A stretch of 64,000 nucleotides of DNA from Lelliottia nimipressuralis (lineage in GTDB: Bacteria; Pseudomonadota; Gammaproteobacteria; Enterobacterales; Enterobacteriaceae): assembly GCF_004115925.1 (NCBI RefSeq), contig NZ_SDDX01000005.1, positions 62,001 to 126,000 of the forward strand. Direction: 5' to 3'. The notes under the pieces are model-generated. The model was not told the origin of the DNA and ran no database searches. It was given only the letters and a program-made list of their open reading frames with translations. Below are positions 9,415 through 17,273 of the stretch, piece after piece (within the stretch, counting starts at the first letter, position 1; the number at the start of each line of letters is the position of its first letter). Position numbers and translations under genes: made by a program.

Positions 9415-9639
9415 AGCTGTTGTCCTTTGATTAATCTTTGCGTTCGGAACCAGGAACTGATTGAAAAAACAGGAAACATTATCACCTTCAACATTAAGGC
9501 TCTTGAGGAGCCTGGTAATGCCATAGATAAAAGGGAAAGCTGTAAAACCTTAAAAAACGAAAACTTAAAAATCAGACTGGGAATGCATTCCACGAACTAA
9601 GGATAGTAGATAATTTTGCCCCTTCCGGATTTTTAACGT

Positions 9640-9676
9640 TATAAATCCGTTAGCAATCTAGATGACGGATTTTATA
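9640..9676. repeat. Imperfect inverted repeat
   Basis: TATAAATCCGT at 9640-9650 is mirrored by ACGGATTTTATA at 9665-9676, with one extra base in the second arm and a 14-base centre. It could be an operator or an RNA hairpin; nothing in the sequence decides which. Confidence 0.5.
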
Positions 9677-9760
9677 GTGAGCCGTAAAATTACCGGGCGC
9701 GGCAGGGGGAATGACACAAGAACTACTCTGCGTTGGCACTCTCGTCTGAGCCAAATAGGA

Positions 9761-9784
9761 GTCCGCTTTGTGCCAGGAGTGGAC
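9761..9784. repeat. Dispersed GTCCGCT palindrome, copy 1 (GTGCCA loop)
   Basis: Arms GTCCGCT and AGTGGAC (one mismatch, a G-U pair in RNA) flank TTGTGCCAGG. The same loop recurs at about 12.8, 13.5 and 20.1 kb. Confidence 0.75.
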
Positions 9785-9827
9785 TTTTTGCACTTAAGCC
9801 GCCGGGAGGGCGGCTCTCAGTCTTATC

Positions 9828-10373
9828 TCATTTCTCAGAATAAAAGCTCCAGTCCGCTGCTGTCGCGAGCGTCACAAACGGGCCAGCAAGGGTGGCGTTG
9901 TGATGGTTGATGATTTCATTAGCTGACAGGTAGCTGTTATCCATTGTCGTGTGCGCATCTGAAATCAGCACAGTCCTGAATCCCAACTCCGGCGCTGCAC
10001 GGCAGGTAGTGTCCACACAGAATTCTGTTTTCATCCCAGCGATGACAAGTTGTTTTATTCCCCGCTTGCCGAGCTGAAGCTGCAGGCTCGTATCCCGGAA
10101 ACAGCTGGGGTACTTTTTAATAAAAACGACATCTTGCTCAGCATTCACACTCATTTCGGGTATCAGCTGTGTGAAGGGACTTTGCTCAGAGAAGGGGGAA
10201 TCGTCAGGACCGGTGTGACGGGCAAAAAAGACTGGCACTTGCGCTTGCCTGGCTTTTTGTAAAAGCAGGCAAATGTTTGACAAAACCGAGTCTGCGAGAT
10301 GGGGTGACGAGGGGCCACGGAAAAGCCCCTGCTGCATATCGATAACTAAAAGTGCATTTTCAGATGAAATCAT
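9828..10373 (-). CDS. Cysteine hydrolase, isochorismatase/nicotinamidase family
   Basis: A 181-residue alpha/beta hydrolase of the isochorismatase-like superfamily. The catalytic Asp is D12 in LLVIDMQQG, the Lys is in VVFIKKYPS, and the nucleophile Cys is in IAGMKTEFCVDTTC, followed by a conserved helix. These enzymes hydrolyse amides or vinyl ethers of small molecules such as nicotinamide, ureidoacrylate or isochorismate; the substrate here cannot be told. GGAG precedes the ATG. It lies alone between two sparsely coding stretches, so a pathway is not indicated. Confidence 0.85.
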   Translation of the reverse strand: MISSENALLVIDMQQGLFRGPSSPHLADSVLSNICLLLQKARQAQVPVFFARHTGPDDSPFSEQSPFTQLIPEMSVNAEQDVVFIKKYPSCFRDTSLQLQLGKRGIKQLVIAGMKTEFCVDTTCRAAPELGFRTVLISDAHTTMDNSYLSANEIINHHNATLAGPFVTLATAADWSFYSEK

Positions 10374-10799
10374 GGTGTATCTCCATTCAGTAAATCATGA
10401 ACGGAGAGATTTTCTTCCCCGTCCGGTTTGGCGGGGAGTCAGAATCTGTTTTGTCAGGAGCCAGTCACAGATGCGCACACGCCGCCGAAGGTTTCGGTGG
10501 TGGTAACGGTTGTCGCTGGCTGAGCTGGCTTAATCATTTTCCGGCATTCTCTTATGAGTTGAGAATCAGTAAACACAACAAATCTTAAAAACGGCTCTTC
10601 ATGTTTTAGCACCGGGAATTGAAGATTTCAAAGGATATGTTTCCTGATTGATGACGTTCACGGCTGACATATTCCGACAAAAATTTAGCTTCCGCTCCTC
10701 GCTCAGAGCGGATCACCCCAAGGGCAGGCATTAGAGAAGGGCTCAAGAGAAGATGAATCGGTGAAACTTTTGCGCCCTTAAGGATCAAAAGAGGTGTGA
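10374..10799. other. 426-base intergenic region
   Basis: No convincing gene. A copy of the dispersed palindrome (10691-10712) and a GC-rich stretch around 10410-10510 are present. Short open frames here lack ribosome sites and recognisable sequence. Confidence 0.5.
10691..10712. repeat. Dispersed GTCCGCT palindrome, copy 2 (TCGCTC loop)
   Basis: Perfect arms TCCGCTC and GAGCGGA around CTCGCTCA, intergenic, next to the end of a LysR gene. Confidence 0.75.
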
Positions 10800-11711
10800 T
10801 TACCGGTAACTGCGGAGTGCCGCTGGGAATACCTCGGTTAGCCAGTCAATAAACACGCGTAACCGATGTGTCATGTGCCTGTTCTGGGGATAGACGACAT
10901 AAAAAGGATAACTCTCGGGGCGCCATTCTTGTAGGATCTCAACCAGCGTGCCGTTGTTCAGTTTATCTTTCGCCGCATAGCAAAAGGTCTGGATGATTCC
11001 CATCCCCGCCAAGGCCGCAGCCAAATGCGCATTACTTTCGTTAACCCCGATGTGATGTTGCGTCTTCATCTCCCGCTCTTCACCTTCTACGATAAAGCGA
11101 AAAGGAAAGGCTCTGCCCGTCAGCGGAGACAAATAGCTCACCAGCTTATGTCCATTTCTTAATTCTTCCGGATACGCAGGTACACCAGCGGCTTTCAGGT
11201 ATCCCGGCGTAGCGCAGGTCACCATCGGGGCATCACCAATGTGGCGGGCGATCAACGAGGAGTCATTGAGCGCGCCACCGCGAATTACACAGTCCACATT
11301 TCCGCTAATAAGATCCACCGGCCTATCGGAAACGCCTAAATCGATTTTGATTTCCGGATAGCGCTGCAAAAAATCCGGTAACGCCGGGATCAGGACTTCA
11401 CGTGCGGTAGAGCCGCCGACATCAATACGCAGATACCCTTTAGGTCTGCTCTGCAAGGCGCTAAACGACGTGTCTATCTCCTCAATTTCAATGAGTACCC
11501 GCGAGGCTTTTTCATAATAGTCCTGACCCTCTGGTGTTGCGACGACGCGCCGGGTCGTACGATGTAAAAGACGCACGTCGAGATGGGCCTCCAGTGATTT
11601 AACCAGCTTACTTAATGTGGCATTCGGCAGATTCAGTGAATCCGCTGCCCGCGTAAAATTGCCAGTTTCCACCACCCGCGTAAACGCACGCATAGCCATT
11701 AACTGATCCAC
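10800..11711 (-). CDS. LysR-family transcriptional regulator
   Basis: A 303-residue regulator of the DmlR/AaeR-like LysR group. The N-terminal helix-turn-helix (about 17-36) includes GNFTRAADSLNLPNATLSK, followed by the linker helix and a periplasmic-binding-protein-like effector domain from about residue 90. The initiation codon appears to be GTG at 11711, with GGAG upstream; an internal ATG at 11699 is the alternative. It is divergent from a short-chain dehydrogenase gene, and a 7-6-7 inverted repeat lies between them, the classic layout of a LysR regulator controlling its neighbour. The effector is unknown. Confidence 0.9.
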   Translation of the reverse strand: MDQLMAMRAFTRVVETGNFTRAADSLNLPNATLSKLVKSLEAHLDVRLLHRTTRRVVATPEGQDYYEKASRVLIEIEEIDTSFSALQSRPKGYLRIDVGGSTAREVLIPALPDFLQRYPEIKIDLGVSDRPVDLISGNVDCVIRGGALNDSSLIARHIGDAPMVTCATPGYLKAAGVPAYPEELRNGHKLVSYLSPLTGRAFPFRFIVEGEEREMKTQHHIGVNESNAHLAAALAGMGIIQTFCYAAKDKLNNGTLVEILQEWRPESYPFYVVYPQNRHMTHRLRVFIDWLTEVFPAALRSYR

Positions 11712-11747
11712 GTTCTGGTTCTCCGTGAGGGAGTTGATTATTCACCT

Positions 11748-11767
11748 GTAGAAAGAGTGTTTTCTAC
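11748..11767. promoter_or_regulatory. Probable LysR operator
   Basis: Perfect inverted repeat GTAGAAA-N6-TTTCTAC in the 148 bases between the divergent LysR and dehydrogenase genes. Position and spacing fit a LysR recognition site. Confidence 0.7.
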
Positions 11768-11859
11768 TTTTGCTAATTTATCAATAATTTCTCTGCGGCT
11801 AGAGTGAGTTCACAGGCTGAATGACGGCCCATTCGAACCCACAACCGAGGATATGGATA

Positions 11860-12609
11860 ATGAGTAAACCACTTTCAGACAAAATTGCCCTGGTCACGGG
11901 CGGCAGCACAGGAATCGGTCTTGCCAGTGCTCAGGAACTGGCGGCGCAGGGGGCAAAAGTCTACATCACCGGACGTCGTCAGCAGGAACTGGATGCGGCC
12001 ATCGCGTTGATCGGCCCGTCGGCTAAGGGGATTCGGGCCGATATCTCCCGTCTTAGCGATCTGGATAATGTTTACGCACAAATTGCAGAAGAGTCGGGGC
12101 GTCTGGACATTCTGTTTGCTAACGCCGGTGGCGGAGATATGCTGGCGCTGGGTGAAATAACGGAAGAACATTATGACCGGATTTTCGGGACCAATGTTCG
12201 CGGAGTATTATTCACCGTCCAGAAAGCACTGCCACTGCTTGGTGCCGGTTCATCCATTATCCTCACCGCTTCCACCGTTTCGGTAAAAGGGACGGCTAAC
12301 TTTAGCGTGTATAGCGCCAGTAAAGCCGCAGTGAGAAACTTTGCTCGCTCATGGGCGCTGGACTTGCAGGGGCGGGGTATTCGGGTGAATGTCGTGAGTC
12401 CGGGTCCGGTCAAAACGCCTGGATTAGAGGGGCTGGTTGCCGAGGAGCAGCGTCAGGGCCTGTTTGATGCGCTGGCGGCGCAGGTTCCGTTGGGCCGGAT
12501 TGGTGAGCCAGCGGAAGTCGGCAAAGCCGTTGCGTTTCTGGCATCTGATGCCGCCAGTTTTATCAATGCTGTAGAGCTGTTTGTTGACGGCGGTATGGCG
12601 CAGATTTAA
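11860..12609 (+). CDS. Short-chain dehydrogenase/reductase
   Basis: A 249-residue classical SDR. The cofactor motif is TGGSTGIG near residues 13-20, with a following Arg-rich segment (TGRRQQEL) that suggests NADP(H) preference. ANAGGG replaces the usual NNAG, and the catalytic Ser is in TASTVS and Tyr-x3-Lys in YSASK. The C-terminal FVDGGMAQI is typical of the family. I chose ATG at 11860, which follows GAGG, over the ATG at 11821. The divergent LysR gene probably regulates it. The substrate is unknown; its relatives act on quinones, aldehydes or small ketones. Confidence 0.9.
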   Translation: MSKPLSDKIALVTGGSTGIGLASAQELAAQGAKVYITGRRQQELDAAIALIGPSAKGIRADISRLSDLDNVYAQIAEESGRLDILFANAGGGDMLALGEITEEHYDRIFGTNVRGVLFTVQKALPLLGAGSSIILTASTVSVKGTANFSVYSASKAAVRNFARSWALDLQGRGIRVNVVSPGPVKTPGLEGLVAEEQRQGLFDALAAQVPLGRIGEPAEVGKAVAFLASDAASFINAVELFVDGGMAQI

Positions 12610-12657
12610 AACTGATATCACACCGTCAAATCCTACGAGGCGACGGTTTTTCAATGG

Positions 12658-12680
12658 ACGGCGGGTGTCACGCCGTTTTA
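12658..12680 (+). terminator. Rho-independent terminator after the dehydrogenase gene
   Basis: Stem ACGGCG / CGCCGT with a 7-base loop, followed by TTTA. Confidence 0.65.
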
Positions 12681-12830
12681 ACGCCACAGTGTGACAGCGC
12701 ACAATGCGGTTCCAGCCATTCCTGCTGGGTTTTGTCATGTCGCAAAACATAGCGACCGTTTGCAAATCACATCACTATCGTCGGCAAAATTTGCATAACT
12801 CCCTTCTTATGACGAGGTTCGGTCAAAACG

Positions 12831-12855
12831 GCTGCTGTGTGCCAGGAGCGGACAT
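12831..12855. repeat. Dispersed GTCCGCT palindrome, copy 3 (GTGCCA loop, degenerate)
   Basis: The right half GTGCCAGGAGCGGACAT is intact; the left arm is eroded to GCTGCTGT. Confidence 0.6.
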
Positions 12856-13029
12856 TGCTAACCTTGGAATGCACCAATTAATGGCGAGCAGATGATAGTG
12901 CATAACTGTGTAGCAGCATCGAAATCATTATGGCATTTTTCAGGGGTATAAAGGTGCCGGAAATGCCCCTTACGCCTCAAAATGGCTCTGAGGCGTGTTG
13001 AGCAGCGCGGCCAGGGAATTTTAGCTAAG

Positions 13030-13374
13030 TCACTGGCAGGGAAGGTCTGTTCGATCCCCGCGCGGTGTTGGATGTGAGATGACGATAAATTCGACCGCAG
13101 AATCAGAGTCATTTCTTGCCTGATGCTCTGAGCCAGGGGGAATCTCAATACCCTGTTGAGCGACGATCCGATGCTCTTTCCCTTCCAGCTCCATGGTCAA
13201 AACCCCATCAAGAACGAAAAAAAACTGCCTGGATACGGAATGGTAGTGTCGCTTTTCGCACGTTTCTGGCGGCATCTTTTCGTGAATAATTAGCATGTCT
13301 TGCCGGTTTAGCAGATACCAACCATCGCACTTGTCACCCCATATGTAATGCTCAGCATTCGCCTTAGAAATCAT
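13030..13374 (-). CDS. Cupin-domain protein
   Basis: A 114-residue single-domain cupin. The first cupin motif is seen as KRHYHSVSRQFFFVLDG (metal-binding His pair and following Gln/Glu position), and the second as IPPGSEHQARN with the third His. The small beta-barrel fold with a metal site suits an isomerase, epimerase or dioxygenase of small metabolites, or a sugar-binding sensor. Nothing nearby indicates a substrate. It stands alone, flanked on both sides by copies of the dispersed palindrome. Confidence 0.8.
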   Translation of the reverse strand: MISKANAEHYIWGDKCDGWYLLNRQDMLIIHEKMPPETCEKRHYHSVSRQFFFVLDGVLTMELEGKEHRIVAQQGIEIPPGSEHQARNDSDSAVEFIVISHPTPRGDRTDLPCQ

Positions 13375-13501
13375 TGGTTTTTACCTGTAGCTCACTTAAG
13401 AATTTTAGACCTGATGAGTTGTTATACTTTGAGAACTCTTTGATTAGCAACAGCATTATAATGTTTTATGTGGCAGAACTACCCTGTCCGCATGGTTTTG
13501 A

Positions 13502-13525
13502 CGTCCGCTTTTCGCTCTCAGCGTA
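13502..13525. repeat. Dispersed GTCCGCT palindrome, copy 4 (TCGCTC loop)
   Basis: Left arm GTCCGCTTTTCGCTCT is intact; the right arm is CAGCGTAC with mismatches. Confidence 0.6.
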
Positions 13526-13544
13526 CCTTCAACGCTGTTTGCTT

Positions 13545-13570
13545 GTCCGCTCTGTGCCAGGAGCAGACAT
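13545..13570. repeat. Dispersed GTCCGCT palindrome, copy 5 (GTGCCA loop)
   Basis: GTCCGCT, a TGTGCCAGG loop and AGCAGAC (one mismatch). It stands in tandem with the other loop type 20 bases upstream. Confidence 0.7.
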
Positions 13571-13838
13571 CTGAGAGACACCCATCAAACTTTAACTATG
13601 CGTGTACCATTCTTGATTGCTTAGGCCTTTCAGTATCAGTCTTGGAATTATTTCTTAAGTATATCAAATGGATATGATTGATTTTTATCTGTGTTAGGGA
13701 TAAAAATCGCTGATGCCATATGAAACATTTTAATAATGACAGAATCTAATGCACTTCGTAATGACCTTTATTTAGGGATGATATATAACGTGCTTCGAAA
13801 ATAATTAACATTTTTATAACGTTATTAAGGTTAAGCAA

Positions 13839-14957
13839 ATGAAGCAAGTTGGCATTGTAGGTTGGCGAGGAATGGTAGGGTCTGTTTTGCTCCAGCGCAT
13901 GGTCGAAGAGAACGACTTTGACGATATTTCTGCGCATTTTTACAGCACGTCCAGTGCGGGTGCCACCGGTCCGGTCATTGGTGACGTGAGCTATATACTC
14001 AAAGATGCTAATTCCATTAGTGCCCTGGCCGAAATGGACATCATCATAACCTGCCAGGGTGGGGACTATACTAAAGCGGTTTATCCTGCATTGATTGCCC
14101 ACGGCTGGGAGGGCTACTGGATTGATGCGGCCTCAGCGCTGCGGATGGATGAAAGAGCCTGCATTATTCTCGATCCCGTGAATCGCACCCATATCGATCG
14201 TGCCGTCAATGAGGGAATTAAGCTGTTTGTTGGTGGCAACTGTTCGATCACTCTGAGTCTGATGGGGCTCGCCGGGCTGATAAAAGCAGATCTCATTGAA
14301 TGGATGAGCGTGATGACCTATCAGTCCGCATCGGGTGCCGGTGCTCAGTATGTACGGGAATTGATCGCGCAAAGTGCGTATATCAGCAGCCATTTGTCCG
14401 CCGATGAACTGGCATCTTCAGGTTCAGTACTTCCGTTAGTCAATAAAGTCAGTGAATTGATTAAAAGCGCTGACATGCCGATCCAGAACTTCGGTGCGCC
14501 TTTAATGGGTAGCATCATTCCATGGATTGATAGTGATTTAGGCGATGGCAACAGCCGTGAAGAATGGAAAGGTGAGGCAGAAACGAACAAAATCTTGGGC
14601 CTTCCTCCCGGTACGATCCCGGTAAATGGTTTGTGCATACGGGTCGGTGTGATCCGTTGCCACAGTGCTGCAATCACCGTGAAGCTCAAGCGTGAAGTCA
14701 GCGAAACAGAATTTGCGGAGTTAGTGGCGCATTCCCATCCCTGGGTTAATTATGTGCCCAATAAAAAGGTTGAGAGTGTCAGTAAATTGACTCCTGCCTA
14801 TATCAGCGGTTCGCTTAAAGTAGGAATTGGCCGTTATAAGAAAATGTCGCTAAACAATGACCCTATCTATTCAGTTTTAACGGTAGGCGATCAGCTATTG
14901 TGGGGGGCGGCCGAACCTTTGAGACGCATGTTGAATATTCTGCTCGGAAGAGTTTGA
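13839..14957 (+). CDS. Aspartate-semialdehyde dehydrogenase paralogue
   Basis: A 372-residue homologue of E. coli Asd (367 residues), which reduces aspartyl phosphate to the semialdehyde in lysine, threonine, methionine and diaminopimelate synthesis. It keeps the N-terminal Rossmann motif (GIVGWRGMVGS), the catalytic Cys in GGNCSITL, the acid-base His in RCHSAA, and the C-terminal signature GDQLLWGAAEPLRRM. By eye the rest is clearly more diverged from K-12 Asd than the core genes of this window are from their K-12 counterparts. The normal asd is not in this window and is presumably elsewhere, so this is probably a second, acquired copy. It stands alone with its own terminator; no amino-acid pathway genes are adjacent. 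It could serve another acyl phosphate. Confidence 0.85.
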   Translation: MKQVGIVGWRGMVGSVLLQRMVEENDFDDISAHFYSTSSAGATGPVIGDVSYILKDANSISALAEMDIIITCQGGDYTKAVYPALIAHGWEGYWIDAASALRMDERACIILDPVNRTHIDRAVNEGIKLFVGGNCSITLSLMGLAGLIKADLIEWMSVMTYQSASGAGAQYVRELIAQSAYISSHLSADELASSGSVLPLVNKVSELIKSADMPIQNFGAPLMGSIIPWIDSDLGDGNSREEWKGEAETNKILGLPPGTIPVNGLCIRVGVIRCHSAAITVKLKREVSETEFAELVAHSHPWVNYVPNKKVESVSKLTPAYISGSLKVGIGRYKKMSLNNDPIYSVLTVGDQLLWGAAEPLRRMLNILLGRV

Positions 14958-14974
14958 TTCATTTTATTCAGACT

Positions 14975-15006
14975 AAAGCACCTGCTCGGTAGGTGCTTTG
15001 GTTTTG
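14975..15006 (+). terminator. Rho-independent terminator after the asd paralogue
   Basis: Perfect 9-bp stem AAAGCACCT / AGGTGCTTT, loop GCTCGGT, followed by GGTTTTG. Confidence 0.85.
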
Positions 15007-15067
15007 TGGCGACGCGTCCTATTCTACGTCGCCGCAGATGTGATGGACATAAATGGCTCACTTCATC

Positions 15068-15091
15068 GTCCGCTTTTCGCTCTGAGCGGAC
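15068..15091. repeat. Dispersed GTCCGCT palindrome, copy 6 (TCGCTC loop, best copy)
   Basis: Perfect 7-bp arms GTCCGCT and AGCGGAC around TTTCGCTCTG. This is the cleanest representative and a good query for a genome search. Confidence 0.8.
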
Positions 15092-15254
15092 CTTGATGTC
15101 TTTGAGAGGGTCCGTCCCGTACAAGCAGCGAACCCGACTAATCTAATGTTGAGCCAATCAATATGGTGCAAGCTAATCAAATTACAATTTGGGTCAGCCC
15201 CTGCTTATGTGTAAGTTCATCCGTTAGATAAAGCCGATTACTCACATTCTGAAA

Positions 15255-16973
15255 TTACTCGTCTTCAGATTCTTCTTCCTCAATTTCTTGCGGCAAAGGC
15301 GGAAGGTTGTAGATGTCCTCCGGTGTGAATTCTGCGATTTGCTCAAGCAACCTTTCTGAGGAGAGAATGGGTTGTCTTTTACTCCGTTCATATGCGTTGT
15401 AGGAATAACGTCCTTCATTTACCCAGTCGAAATAACGATTGATGCTACCAATGAGGGTATTACAGGTGTGTCTATTACCATTTGTGCTACCGATCGAGTG
15501 CTGCCCCGCAGTAAAGCGAATCGACGATCTGGCAATATAGGCTAGATCTTTGCCACTGAGTGTCGATTCAGTTATTCGTTCTGTTGTCGCCTCATTCAGG
15601 GCAAACTCTCTTGCCCAGAGCTCATTAACATTGCCGAGATAGTACTCAAACGCGTTGTAGAAATATCCTGTCGTGATGAGCCTACGAATCTGCCAGGCCA
15701 CCTCTTTTTTATCACTGCGTCGTTCTAGCTCTTCTAGTAATACCGGTAACGCCATCAATCTGCTATCTGCAATACCGATGATGTTTAAATGGAATTTCGC
15801 AACCCAGAGTATTTCATTAAACTGGTCCAGCACAGAATCCTCCAGCGCGTTGAAAGAAGCTGTGGACATTTTAATTAATCCGCCGATTGCCAGAGACTGG
15901 AAAAGCATCTTTGTCATTATCTCTGAAGGGAATATGTACTTCCCTGAACGTTCTAGCGTTTTGAATCCCCAATCATCACCGCAGCCATCAACAAAAGCGC
16001 ATAGTACCATCAGCATTCTGGTAGGAATTTTTTCAAGTGAGACGGGGGTAATATGTTCAGGATTTAAAGGGTGAGCAATCCTTTCCCCTATTTTCTCTTC
16101 TAATTTAGCGATTGAACGCCTGAGAGTTGCCGCCTTGTCGTCATCATTAACGTAATCTATCCAGTAACAAGCTTCCTCAATATCAGCCAAATCTATAGCG
16201 GCATGAGCCGTATTGAATGCCAGTGAACTTAGATAGTTAGTGCGTCCTGCCGAAAGGTTGGGGGCGCTGAGGAACTGCTTGGCAACCTCGATACTGTGTT
16301 TAGGGTTTCTATCGAGGCTAAAATAGGATTCAAAAAAGAGCAAGCTCTGGGAGGTATCTTCGCCCACTTGATGAGATATAAATTGAGTTAGCTTTTCAAG
16401 GGTAGAGAGTTGGCGTGAGCTATCTAGCAGTACACGGTGCGTTGCTTCATAAAAGGCCATCAACTGAGCGTTATTCAGATTATTGATATCAAAAATGGGA
16501 GGTTCCTTGTTAAAAGAAGCCGAATTGCCCATCAGACAGTTAAAATAGGTAACATACTGCTGTTTTGTACCCGAAAGAATAAACGCTCTGATGATTGCCA
16601 TGTATGGACTGAATGAGGCATCACTTTTCGCTAGGGAAAACACCGTACAAATCTGCTCACTAAACTCATACCGTTCGTCCAGCTCTAACGCTGATTGAAT
16701 TAGTGGAGTCGCTGGAGCGCCAGAAAATGCTATCAGGTTCAGGACCGCCTGCCTTTCCGTCTGAAACGCTTTTGCCTCCCTTGCTATCACCGCTTTACAG
16801 AAATAATAGTCTGCAGAGGTTTCGTTGGTTTCTTCAGTATGCAGAATAACCTTTTCACAAACTGAATAAAAAACCTCTTGTTTTTGAATTGGTATCTGTT
16901 TCTTAGGGAACTTAGCCTCACGAAGTTTACGAGTGGCATTGGCTTTAACTTGCTTCCCATTCCGCTTTTTCAT
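15255..16973 (-). CDS. Unrecognised 572-residue protein
   Basis: I do not recognise this protein. The ATG follows AAGGGA, and the frame is long and uninterrupted. The first 27 residues are Lys/Arg-rich (KKRNGKQVKANATRK), the body (about 30-540) looks alpha-helical with repeated short hydrophobic-amphipathic pairs as in TPR- or HEAT-like solenoids, and the last ten residues are almost all acidic (EEEESEDE). There is no signal peptide, membrane helix, Walker motif or nuclease motif that I can see. Its codons look less GC-rich than those of the core genes nearby. It stands alone between the asd paralogue and a LysR gene, inside the segment with dispersed palindromes. A mobile or defence-related origin is possible but unsupported. 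Confidence 0.7.
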   Translation of the reverse strand: MKKRNGKQVKANATRKLREAKFPKKQIPIQKQEVFYSVCEKVILHTEETNETSADYYFCKAVIAREAKAFQTERQAVLNLIAFSGAPATPLIQSALELDERYEFSEQICTVFSLAKSDASFSPYMAIIRAFILSGTKQQYVTYFNCLMGNSASFNKEPPIFDINNLNNAQLMAFYEATHRVLLDSSRQLSTLEKLTQFISHQVGEDTSQSLLFFESYFSLDRNPKHSIEVAKQFLSAPNLSAGRTNYLSSLAFNTAHAAIDLADIEEACYWIDYVNDDDKAATLRRSIAKLEEKIGERIAHPLNPEHITPVSLEKIPTRMLMVLCAFVDGCGDDWGFKTLERSGKYIFPSEIMTKMLFQSLAIGGLIKMSTASFNALEDSVLDQFNEILWVAKFHLNIIGIADSRLMALPVLLEELERRSDKKEVAWQIRRLITTGYFYNAFEYYLGNVNELWAREFALNEATTERITESTLSGKDLAYIARSSIRFTAGQHSIGSTNGNRHTCNTLIGSINRYFDWVNEGRYSYNAYERSKRQPILSSERLLEQIAEFTPEDIYNLPPLPQEIEEEESEDE

Positions 16974-17273
16974 TCATTTAAATCCCTTAGATAGCCTTGG
17001 GGAAGTGTACTGCGAAGGAATTACGTGCTCAATGAAATGAACGATTTTTTGGTCACTTGCACTCATATACTTTGATATTGTAACTGTCGTGTTAAAACGG
17101 ACAGTTCGCTTTTAGGAGTTTCCAGCAAGCGTTTTAGCTTCCCTTTAGACCAACGTCCGCTTCTCGCTCATAGCCAGCATTTTCCAACTTAGTAAGCTGG
17201 TGAGTGCCAGAAACAGACCGTCCTTTACTACTACCACCTTTAAAAGATGGTCACTCAGACGGCTGGAAAATTT
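16974..17273. other. 300-base intergenic region
   Basis: Contains the promoter side of the 572-residue orphan gene and an eroded copy of the dispersed palindrome at 17155-17178. Nothing else recognised. Confidence 0.5.
17155..17178. repeat. Dispersed GTCCGCT palindrome, copy 7 (TCGCTC loop, eroded)
   Basis: GTCCGCTTCTCGCTCA is intact on the left; the right arm is TAGCCAGC. Confidence 0.5.

Larger units (their letters stand above)
9415..9827. other. 413-base intergenic region with two palindromes
   Basis: No credible gene. It contains the promoter side of the 327-residue membrane protein, an imperfect inverted repeat at 9640-9676, one copy of the dispersed GTCCGCT palindrome at 9761-9784, and a GC-rich hairpin (GCCGCC / GGCGGC, about 9799-9815) that may terminate the hydrolase gene arriving from the right. 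Confidence 0.6.
12610..13029. other. 420-base intergenic region
   Basis: It holds two hairpins after the dehydrogenase gene (a weaker ACCGTC / GACGGT stem at 12622-12647 and the terminator at 12658-12680) and a degenerate copy of the dispersed palindrome near 12840. I see no gene in it. Confidence 0.55.
13375..13838. other. 464-base AT-rich intergenic region
   Basis: Two different versions of the dispersed palindrome lie 20 bases apart here (13502-13525 and 13545-13570). The rest, especially 13.6-13.84 kb, is strongly AT-rich and probably contains the promoter of the asd paralogue. No gene recognised. Confidence 0.5.

Noticed and set aside
9394-9910. Short + strand frames around 9.4-9.9 kb
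   Set aside because: They cross the dispersed palindrome and intergenic repeats, lack ribosome sites and have no recognisable sequence.
10397-10588. 63-residue Gly/His-containing frame that could suggest a microcin
   Set aside because: The Gly-rich part is short, there is no leader peptide pattern and no processing or export gene nearby.
12704-12895. 63-residue frame before the cupin gene
   Set aside because: It runs through a degenerate dispersed palindrome and has no ribosome site.
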